Origin: Gammaproteobacteria bacterium
GTDB lineage: Bacteria; Pseudomonadota; Gammaproteobacteria; Pseudomonadales; Pseudohongiellaceae
Assembly: GCA_002711845.1 (NCBI GenBank)
Contig: PASF01000011.1
Location: 62,001-126,000 of the forward strand
Reading direction: 5' to 3'
DNA: 64,000 nt
Below, in pieces: positions 36,898-43,894 of this stretch. The translations under genes were made by a program, and so were the position numbers. Positions within the stretch are counted from its first letter, which is position 1. Each line of letters starts with the position of its first letter. The notes below the pieces were generated by a model. It was not told the origin of the DNA and did not search any database. It saw only the letters and a program-made list of their open reading frames with translations.

Positions 36898-38193
36898 TTA
36901 CTGCGCCTGCAGGAAATCCAGCGCCAGGGCCGTCATGGCCTGCACCCCCACTGGCAAGGCCCTCTCATCGGCGTAAAAGTAAGGCGAATGATTGGGAAAA
37001 ACCATGTCAGGGTCATCTGCCGCGATGCCCAGAAAGAAAAACATGCCCGGCACTTCGTTGGCATAATAGGAAAAATCTTCGGCACCGGTAATCAGCGGAG
37101 ACTCCATCAGCCGGTCTCCGACCACACGCTGAAGCGTCGGTTGCATGGCCCGTGTCAACGCCGGGTCATTGGCGGTCACCGGATACCCCAGATTGATCGT
37201 CACCTCTGCGGTAGCGCCGGCACTGGCGGCGATCTGCTGCGCAGTGCGAGTTACCCGTTCGTGGATCTGTGTTCTGGTGTCAGCATCAAAGGTTCGCAAG
37301 GTGCCGATCATTTCCACGGAGTCGGGGATGATATTGCTGCGCAGCCCGCCGTTGATGGCCCCTACGGTGACAATTGACGGGGTCGTTGTCGCGTTGAGCT
37401 GCCGACTGGGAATGGTTTGCAGGCCCATGACAATCTGCGACGCCACCACAATCGGATCGATACCGGCCCAGGGTGCAGCGCCATGGGTCTGTTGCCCCTG
37501 CACCTTGATGGTAAAGGAGTCACTGGAGGCCATGGTGCCACCCTCGCGGACAGCAATGACACCCGCCGGTATGGGCCAGACATGCAGACCAAACACGGCA
37601 TCCGGTCGCAGGTCGGCAAAGATGCCTTCTGCCAGCATCAGTTCGGCACCACCCTCCTCGCCTTCGGGCGCACCTTCCTCGGCTGGCTGAAAAATAAACA
37701 TGACAGTGCCGGCCAGCTCGTCCCGCATGCCCGCCAGCACGCTGGCTGACCCCATCAATATGGCCATGTGGTTGTCGTGTCCGCATGCATGCATGACCCC
37801 GACATCCTGCCCGTTGTACTCGGTGCGCACCTGAGAGGCAAACGGCAGGTCGACTCGCTCTTCAACCGGCAAGGCATCCATGTCGGCACGCAGCGCCACG
37901 GTCGGGCCAGGCCTGCCGCCACGCAGAATGCCGACCACACCAGTGTGGGCGATGCCGGTCTCTACCTCCATGCCCAGGGCTTCCAGGTGCTCGGCGATAA
38001 TGGCCGATGTGCGAAACTCACGATTGCCCAGCTCTGGATGTTGATGGAAATCGCGGCGCCACGCCACCACCTGCGGCATCACGCCGTCCACTTGCTGCTG
38101 CACGGTTTCCGGCAACGCCGGCTGCGGGGCCTGGGCCATGGCAACTTGCGACATCAACACCGTCACGGCACCGACTAAAAACATGTTTTTCAT
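36898..38193 (-). CDS. Exported M20-family amidohydrolase
   Basis: 431 residues with a cleaved signal peptide (cut near MAMAQ-AP). The M20D peptidase fold has its metal and catalytic marks in RRDFHQHPELG at about 46, RADMDALPV at about 102, VMHACGHDNHMA at about 133, FQPAEEGA at about 168 and GAEDFSYYA at about 368. Relatives include N-acyl-amino-acid and indole-acetyl-amino-acid hydrolases and carboxypeptidases; this one should act in the periplasm. AAGGAG lies seven bases before the ATG. Confidence 0.9.
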   Translation of the reverse strand: MKNMFLVGAVTVLMSQVAMAQAPQPALPETVQQQVDGVMPQVVAWRRDFHQHPELGNREFRTSAIIAEHLEALGMEVETGIAHTGVVGILRGGRPGPTVALRADMDALPVEERVDLPFASQVRTEYNGQDVGVMHACGHDNHMAILMGSASVLAGMRDELAGTVMFIFQPAEEGAPEGEEGGAELMLAEGIFADLRPDAVFGLHVWPIPAGVIAVREGGTMASSDSFTIKVQGQQTHGAAPWAGIDPIVVASQIVMGLQTIPSRQLNATTTPSIVTVGAINGGLRSNIIPDSVEMIGTLRTFDADTRTQIHERVTRTAQQIAASAGATAEVTINLGYPVTANDPALTRAMQPTLQRVVGDRLMESPLITGAEDFSYYANEVPGMFFFLGIAADDPDMVFPNHSPYFYADERALPVGVQAMTALALDFLQAQ

Positions 38194-38310
38194 GGCATGG
38201 CTCCTTGTTTGGGGGCAATCGTTTGCCGGGGCGATCTGGCTATGAGTCCGAGGATAGCGTGGAGCGCACCCTGAATGCCAGCAATCCGCAGGATTATCAG
38301 ATTGTCCCCG

Positions 38311-38338
38311 TTGCCAGCCGTCGCAATGTTGTTATAAT
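38311..38338 (+). promoter_or_regulatory. Promoter of tRNA-Leu
   Basis: TTGCCA (38311-38316) and a perfect TATAAT (38333-38338), 16 bases apart, lie just upstream of the tRNA gene. They predict a start near 38345 and a 5' leader of about 22 bases. Confidence 0.65.
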
Positions 38339-38366
38339 GGCGCCCTTCTGCAATAGCGCACTTCCT

Positions 38367-38453
38367 GCCGGAGTGGTGAAATTGGTAGACACGCCGGATT
38401 CAAAATCCGGTGCTAGTGATAGCGTGCCGGTTCAAGTCCGGCCTCCGGTACCA
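38367..38453 (+). tRNA. tRNA-Leu (anticodon CAA)
   Basis: 87-nt class II tRNA. The 7-bp acceptor stem GCCGGAG pairs with CTCCGGT (first pair G-U). The anticodon stem CCGGA/TCCGG holds the loop TTCAAAA, so the anticodon is CAA, reading UUG. A long variable arm follows (about TGCTAGTGATAGCGT), as expected for leucine. The T-arm GCCGGTTCAAGTCCGGC and an encoded CCA end are present. Confidence 0.96.
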
Positions 38454-38714
38454 TTAAGTTCGACATTACACACCGCGTGACACGCAGCAACGCCGAGTCA
38501 CTGCGCCTGTCATGCATCCTGCAAATCCAGGCACAAATGCCCCAAGTCTTGATTTAGCGCATAATTGCGTCCGTTAACCGGGTGTAACCTGAACTGAGTC
38601 CGTGCAAAACGCTCTGCAGGCAGACTGCCGCGTCAATATGCCACATAGCGGATGGCATTACGTTGCCGGATAATCAGGTCATTATTCGCGAGTCAAAACC
38701 GGAAGGAAGCAACC

Positions 38715-39311
38715 ATGAAAAACACACTGAGATTGACATTGATCAGCGTCCTGTTGCTGTTTACCACGAGCGCCATGGCTGATGACTGGTTAAAAACCAT
38801 GAAGGACTTTGAGCTGACCGATCACATGGGCGTCAGCCACACCATGACGGAATACGCCGACAACGATTTTATTGTCGTGTACATTCATGGCTCCGGATGC
38901 CCTATTGCACGTCTGTCAGTGCCAACGTTCCTGTCCATCCGGGATGACTATCAAGACCAGAACATCAGCTTTCTGATGTTGAACTCCTTCATACAGGATG
39001 ACATCCCGCGGATTCGCAAGGAAGCGGCAGATTTCAAGATCGACTTTCCCATTCTGAAAGACGCCGATCAGTCCGTTGCTCGCTCCATGGGGGTGGAAAG
39101 AACTGCTGAAGTGTTCATTGTCAATCCGCGCACCGGCGACATCGTGTTTCGCGGCCCTATCGATGATTCACTGGGTTATGAAACCCAGCGCATCAATACC
39201 AATCATAACTACCTGCGCGATGCGCTGGACGCGGTGATGGCGGGGGAAGCCATCAACATGAACGAAATTCCCGATTCCAAGGGCTGCCTGGTCGGCTTTT
39301 TCCTGAGCTGA
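38715..39311 (+). CDS. Secreted redoxin-like protein with a lone CPIAR motif
   Basis: 198 residues with a signal peptide (cut near SAMA-DDW). The rest has an AhpC/TlpA-like thioredoxin fold: FELTDHMG, IVVYIHGSGC62PIARLSVP, then FPILKDADQSVARSMGV and EVFIVNPRTGDIVFRGPIDD. The usual second active-site cysteine is missing (CPIA instead of CxxC). The only other cysteine is C191 near the C-terminus. GGAAGGAAG precedes the ATG at 38715. It lies 27 bp ahead of a di-haem cytochrome on the same strand, so they probably form one operon and work in the periplasm. Substrate is unknown. Confidence 0.8.
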   Translation: MKNTLRLTLISVLLLFTTSAMADDWLKTMKDFELTDHMGVSHTMTEYADNDFIVVYIHGSGCPIARLSVPTFLSIRDDYQDQNISFLMLNSFIQDDIPRIRKEAADFKIDFPILKDADQSVARSMGVERTAEVFIVNPRTGDIVFRGPIDDSLGYETQRINTNHNYLRDALDAVMAGEAINMNEIPDSKGCLVGFFLS

Positions 39312-39338
39312 TGCTCCGCCTGCACGAGGCCGTCAACG

Positions 39339-41087
39339 ATGAAAACTCAAACGCCAGCCACCGCACTCTTGGCACTGTTGCTGTGCGGTCAAGGCTTGCA
39401 TGCCGCCGAGCCTGTTGACGAGGCATGGCTGGCATTCAGTAACGCGCTGGGGCAACCGGCCCTGATCGGCGCCAATGCCGACCATGACCTGGCACTCACA
39501 GGCTATCGCCCTGTTGCCGGATTCAGTGCCAGCCATGTCGACGCCGATAAATTACGGCTGGGGTTTGACCTCTTTCACGAACGCCGGCTGTCGGCGGATA
39601 ACTCGATTGGGTGCAACAGTTGCCACTCCGGCATGTTCGGGGGTACCGATGGCCGCAAGGTGTCGACGGGCGCGTTCGGTGTCAGCGGACACCTCAATGC
39701 ACCGACAACCTTCAATGCCGCGATGAATTTTCGCCAGTTCTGGGACGGCCGCGCCGTTACCCTGACAGAGCAGGCACTGGGTCCGATCGAGAGCCCGATT
39801 GAAATGGCGCATGATCTCGACGCGGTCGTGCAATGGCTACAAGACGATAGTGACTACGCGGCCGAATTTGCCATCAGCTATCCCGACGGGGTCACCGCGC
39901 ATAATGTCGGCGACGCGCTGGCCTACTTCCAGACCATGAACTTCACCCGAACAAACACGCCTTTCCTTCGTCACCTGGCCGGCGAAGACGGTCAGCTCAG
40001 CGACCAGGCCCAGCGGGGCTGGCAGCGTTTCGATGATCTGGGCTGCGCCAGTTGCCACAACGGTATCAATCTGGGCGGTAACTCCTACCAGCAACTGGGC
40101 TCGGCCAGCTCCTACTTTGTCGAACATCGGGTGGCCGGCATCAATGATAATGGTTTGTTTAATCGCAGTCTGCGTGACCAGGACAGGCATGTCTTCAAGG
40201 TGCCGACCTTGCATGGTATTGCCGAGACAGCACCGTACTTCCATGATGGCAGTATCGAGACACTGGAAGCAGCCATCGAAGAGATGGGTGAACACCAGCT
40301 GGGCCGCGTGTTGAGCCAACAGGACATAGATGACATCGCGGCGTTTCTGCAGTCCCTGAGTGGACGTGGCATGGGCATGATGATGGGTAATATGGGCATG
40401 GGCCGCGGCCAGGGCATGCAACGCGGCCAGGGAATGCGTCATGATCAAAACATGAGCCAGGGCATGGGTCGGGGCATGGGTCGGGGCATGGGACAAGGCA
40501 TGGGACAGGGTCCGGGTATGCGACGCGGCCCGAGCATGCAACAGGGAACCAATAATGGCGCCAGCACTGCAATTGACACACCGGCGCCCGTCACCGCGGC
40601 AAACCATAGCAGGCCCGGGTCGCACGCTGACGACTACGACACCGCCATTGCCGCCGCGGCATCAGCGCAAGAAAAACTGCTGGCTGAAATGGCCCGTATT
40701 GATGTCGGCGACGTCGCGCACTACGACTTCCTGCAATTCGAACACCTGGAATTGCTGCGCCACGCACGCGCACTGCACCACCCACCGGCGGCGCTGGATG
40801 ATGCCACCCGCGCGCAATTGACCAGCACGGCCCAACACCTGCTGACGCAAACCAATGATCTTGAATGGGTAATTTCGGATTTTCTGCGAGCGCACGCGAT
40901 GGCGATGGTCATGCAGTCCCATATTGATGAGCCGGCATCCAACAGTACCCTGTCAGGCCCCGGCGAACCGGCGCAGCGCCTCAAAGACTACCGGCAAAAC
41001 GCACGTGAGATGATGACTGCCATGGCGCGGTCAAGCATCAGCACGATTGTTCAGCAGCTTGCCGACAATGTCGCCACGGCGCGCTGA
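39339..41087 (+). CDS. Di-haem cytochrome c peroxidase-like protein with methionine-rich repeat and extra C-terminal domain
   Basis: 582 residues. The signal peptide (cut near LHAA-EPV) leads to a CcpA/MauG-type unit with two haem c sites, C92-N-S-C-H96 and C236-A-S-C-H240, and the conserved segments LGFDLFHERRLS and KVPTLHGIAETAPYFHDG. Residues 342-403 are a low-complexity stretch of 62 residues with 15 methionines in GMGRGMGQG-like units and no cysteine. Residues 410-582 form an alpha-helical part with many histidines that I do not recognise. Typical family members end near residue 345. The methionine-rich stretch could bind Cu(I) or simply link domains; that is inference. Its partner is the redoxin gene upstream. 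Confidence 0.82.
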   Translation: MKTQTPATALLALLLCGQGLHAAEPVDEAWLAFSNALGQPALIGANADHDLALTGYRPVAGFSASHVDADKLRLGFDLFHERRLSADNSIGCNSCHSGMFGGTDGRKVSTGAFGVSGHLNAPTTFNAAMNFRQFWDGRAVTLTEQALGPIESPIEMAHDLDAVVQWLQDDSDYAAEFAISYPDGVTAHNVGDALAYFQTMNFTRTNTPFLRHLAGEDGQLSDQAQRGWQRFDDLGCASCHNGINLGGNSYQQLGSASSYFVEHRVAGINDNGLFNRSLRDQDRHVFKVPTLHGIAETAPYFHDGSIETLEAAIEEMGEHQLGRVLSQQDIDDIAAFLQSLSGRGMGMMMGNMGMGRGQGMQRGQGMRHDQNMSQGMGRGMGRGMGQGMGQGPGMRRGPSMQQGTNNGASTAIDTPAPVTAANHSRPGSHADDYDTAIAAAASAQEKLLAEMARIDVGDVAHYDFLQFEHLELLRHARALHHPPAALDDATRAQLTSTAQHLLTQTNDLEWVISDFLRAHAMAMVMQSHIDEPASNSTLSGPGEPAQRLKDYRQNAREMMTAMARSSISTIVQQLADNVATAR

Positions 41088-41111
41088 CGTCCAGCGCGCC
41101 GCCGTGTCCAG

Positions 41112-42011
41112 TCAATCACAGTGCTGAGTGATCGAGACGTTGTCTGTGTCAAGCATCTTGGGCCGCGCCAATAACCACTCCACGACTTTTTCCGGGAACA
41201 CCGACGAGATCTGGGGTATGTGCGCGCCGTCAGCAATTGTCCACAATTCCGCTGATCCACCCGGCTGACAACCGTCGTTGAAACGGGTCACCGTGGTTTC
41301 CAGACCGTCCAGGCTGCTATCCAGATCCAGGGTGGCCGTGACCACGCCGTCGACCGAGCAGCCATTGTAACCGGCCCAACGTGTCACGGTTTCTTCTGCA
41401 CTGGGGTACACATTGCCCTGTATGTCACCGCCGTCGTAAGCGATGGTGCCATCGGCCGTGCCGTGGATCTGCAGAATGTGAACCGGGTTGGCGGGCGCCC
41501 CTTGGGCTACCGTGGCCTCTGCGCCTGCCAGACTGGCGATACCGGCAATCACATTTGAGTATGCATGCGCTGTCCGGTATGACATAAAGCCGCCGTTGGA
41601 GTGACCAATCAGATACACCCGGCGCTCATCGATCTGATACCCTGCCTTGACAGTATTGATGATATTCAGCACATACGCCGCATCATCAAGATCACTCGCA
41701 TAGAAATTGCAGCAGGCATCGGATGCGTTCCAGAACCGGGCATTGCGACCCTGCGTCTCCTGGGTGCCATCGGGGGTGGCCAGAATAAAGCCATAACGAT
41801 TGACCAGTTCGCCTATCCGCATATAGTCATTCTGCTGGACGCCGTTCGACCCATAACCATGCAGCAGTACGATCAGTGGTGCCGGGGCATTGGCCTGATA
41901 GTCATCGGGCACCAGCAGCGGAATGTCACCTCGCCCGGCATCTATCTGGGTAGTGTGCTGGGCAATGGCAAAAGGCGAACACAAAAAAAGCAACAAAAGC
42001 ATCGTACGCAT
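41112..42011 (-). CDS. Secreted polyhydroxybutyrate-depolymerase-like esterase
   Basis: 299 residues with a signal peptide (cut near AIAQ-HTT). The alpha/beta hydrolase core of the LpqC/PHB depolymerase-like family is present: PLIVLLHGYGSNG (oxyanion), IGHSNGGFMSYR (nucleophile Ser), HGTADGTIAYDGG (Asp) and DGAHIPQ (His). It probably cleaves ester bonds of exogenous polymers or aromatic esters outside the inner membrane. Start chosen at 42011, giving a clean signal peptide; the frame is open to 42038. It converges on the cytochrome gene with a 24-bp gap. Confidence 0.85.
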   Translation of the reverse strand: MRTMLLLLFLCSPFAIAQHTTQIDAGRGDIPLLVPDDYQANAPAPLIVLLHGYGSNGVQQNDYMRIGELVNRYGFILATPDGTQETQGRNARFWNASDACCNFYASDLDDAAYVLNIINTVKAGYQIDERRVYLIGHSNGGFMSYRTAHAYSNVIAGIASLAGAEATVAQGAPANPVHILQIHGTADGTIAYDGGDIQGNVYPSAEETVTRWAGYNGCSVDGVVTATLDLDSSLDGLETTVTRFNDGCQPGGSAELWTIADGAHIPQISSVFPEKVVEWLLARPKMLDTDNVSITQHCD

Positions 42012-42068
42012 AACAAATCCTCGAGTATTTAAACGCATTTCAAAAATGTAGCATCAATCATAAATCCG

Positions 42069-42120
42069 GCTCAGGTTTGTGGCTCAGGCTTGTGGCCCAG
42101 GTTTATGGCCCAGGTCAATG
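42069..42120. repeat. Four 13-bp tandem repeats at the 3' end of the thioesterase gene
   Basis: Four head-to-tail copies of a 13-mer like GCTCAGGTTTGTG (42069-42081, 42082-42094, 42095-42107, 42108-42120), with 1-3 differences between neighbouring copies. The two right-hand copies encode the end of the thioesterase, and the stop codon falls in the second copy. Because 13 is not a multiple of three, a change in copy number would alter the C-terminal tail. Confidence 0.85.
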
Positions 42121-42542
42121 GCACAGCCATATCGCTCGATAAACGCCGCCGGCATGCGCTTGGGCCTGCCGGTTGTCAAGGCAATACAGACAAACGTGCT
42201 TTGCGCCCGCAACAGTGTTTGTCGGTCTGCGACGCGGCAGATCTGAAACTCACGTGTCAGGCGCAGTCTGTTGTCCGATTGTACGATCCAGGTGCCAACT
42301 TCCAGCTGATCATTGAGGTAAGCGGCTGCCAGGTAATCGATCTCGTGACGCAACACCACCATTGCCCTGTCAAGTTGACGATACGCCATCAGATCCAGGC
42401 CCAGAGCCGCCGAATGCTGCCAGGCGCAGCGTTCCAGCCAGCGTACATACACCGCGTTGTTGGTATGCCCAAGTTCATCTATATCTTCCGGGCCCACGAC
42501 AATACTCAGCGTGTGTGGCGCAGGTCTGTCCCATGTCAGCAC
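42084..42542 (-). CDS. Acyl-CoA thioesterase, hotdog fold (4HBT type)
   Basis: 152 residues. The hotdog thioesterase signature is clear: DIDELGHTNNAVYVRWLERCAW near the N-terminus carries the catalytic aspartate-like position and helix. YLAAAYLNDQLEVGTWI and the strand RLTREFQICR follow. It hydrolyses acyl-CoA thioesters; the substrate is unknown. The GTG at 42542 has AGGGGAGG five bases upstream and is preferred over GTG at 42548. The last residues (GHKPGPQA) come from a 13-bp tandem repeat. Confidence 0.85.
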   Translation of the reverse strand: MLTWDRPAPHTLSIVVGPEDIDELGHTNNAVYVRWLERCAWQHSAALGLDLMAYRQLDRAMVVLRHEIDYLAAAYLNDQLEVGTWIVQSDNRLRLTREFQICRVADRQTLLRAQSTFVCIALTTGRPKRMPAAFIERYGCAIDLGHKPGPQA

Positions 42543-42579
42543 AACCACCTCCCCTGACTCACCCTGTCAGCGCCTTTCC

Positions 42580-43890
42580 CTATTGCTCCAGAGGCTGACT
42601 GGAGTAACGCTCGTAGTAGCGCTGATACAGTTCCTGCTGGGTACCAAACAGATCGATAAGCCGGCCCTGTACAAAAGCCTCCTGAACCTGGCTGGTACGC
42701 ATGTCAAGCGCGTCACCCAACGAGACAAAGAAGGTTGCATTTTTGCCCACCTCCAGCGTGCCCACCCGATCATCGACGCCAAGAATTTCGGCATTGTGCT
42801 TGGTGACCATGGACAGCGCTGTCTCCCTGTCCAATCCGTAAGCGGCAGCGGTCCCTGCAAAAAACGGCAGATTGCGCTGGGAATCCAACGCTGTTTCTCC
42901 ACCGCCGATACCCACCAGAATACCGGCCTCATGCAACTGGAATGGTACTTTGTAGGGTTCATCGACGTCGTACCAGTCTCTGCCTGGCAGGGAATGCACG
43001 GACTCATACACCACTGCCACAGATTCACTCAACAACAGATCCCTGACCTTCATGGCATCGCGCCCACCGACCAGAACCAGGTCCTGTACGCCATAACCGC
43101 TGGCGAACTGGACACTGCTGACGATGGTACGCGCATCATTGGCATGTAGAAAAAGCTTGGCATCACCGGTGAACAGCGGCGCCATCGCCTGCAGATTGAG
43201 ATTGAGCGGCTCACCGGTATAGCTGATCGCGTTCTGGAACAATGTATGCAGCAACTGAACCTGGTGCGCATAGTCTTCATTGTCCACCGTTTCGAATTGG
43301 CCGGTTATCTCATTGCGCTGGCGGCGGGTTCGCGATGGCCAATGCATGTGCATGGCGCCATCTTCCGCCAGCAGCGCATCCTCCCAATTCCAGCCATCCA
43401 GGTTCATGACACTGGAGCGGCCTGAAATGAGCCCACCCTGGGGGGCTATCTGGGCGGTCAGAATACCATTGAAGCGGAACGTCGGAATCAGTTCCGAATC
43501 CGTGTTGTAGGCGATCGCCGAGCGCACACTGGCATTGATATCGCCTTCTTCAACGACATCATTGGTCGCACGCAGATTGGCAATTTCGGACAGACCCAAC
43601 GTCGAATTGGGCAATACGAATCCGGGATAAATATGTGCCCCCTGTACATCAATCAACTGATGACTGAAAAAGTCAGGCCGACTGGCATCCGTACCGACAT
43701 AGGTAATCACACCCTCATCGAAGGCCAGTACACCGTCATTGATCACCGTGCCGTCACCGACATGGATAACCGCGCCGGTGATCACGATCGGTTCACTCTG
43801 TTCTTCTGCCGGCGTCGGGACAATTGCCTGCGACAGCGGAAGCGCCAGGCACAGCGCGGCGCACAACATGATGCTGATACTGTTTTTCAT
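42580..43890 (-). CDS. Exported amidohydrolase-fold protein lacking the HxH metal motif
   Basis: 436 residues with a signal peptide (cut near SQA). The composite beta-sandwich of amidohydrolases is recognisable: IVITGAVIHVGDG near 35, then HIYPGFVLPNSTLGLSE near 86, and the C-terminal TLEVGKNATFFV segment. At the place of the family's D-x-H-x-H, this protein has L93-P-N95-S-T97, so the binuclear metal site cannot form as usual. It starts 4 bp after the larger amidohydrolase gene with GGGGAG overlapping that stop, so they are translated together. A non-catalytic or partner role is plausible. Confidence 0.8.
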   Translation of the reverse strand: MKNSISIMLCAALCLALPLSQAIVPTPAEEQSEPIVITGAVIHVGDGTVINDGVLAFDEGVITYVGTDASRPDFFSHQLIDVQGAHIYPGFVLPNSTLGLSEIANLRATNDVVEEGDINASVRSAIAYNTDSELIPTFRFNGILTAQIAPQGGLISGRSSVMNLDGWNWEDALLAEDGAMHMHWPSRTRRQRNEITGQFETVDNEDYAHQVQLLHTLFQNAISYTGEPLNLNLQAMAPLFTGDAKLFLHANDARTIVSSVQFASGYGVQDLVLVGGRDAMKVRDLLLSESVAVVYESVHSLPGRDWYDVDEPYKVPFQLHEAGILVGIGGGETALDSQRNLPFFAGTAAAYGLDRETALSMVTKHNAEILGVDDRVGTLEVGKNATFFVSLGDALDMRTSQVQEAFVQGRLIDLFGTQQELYQRYYERYSSQPLEQ

Positions 43891-43894
43891 GTGT

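Noticed and set aside
40378-40545. The methionine-rich DNA as a mobile or CRISPR-like repeat
   Set aside because: The repeats are short, imperfect and in frame; they encode protein and have no spacer structure.
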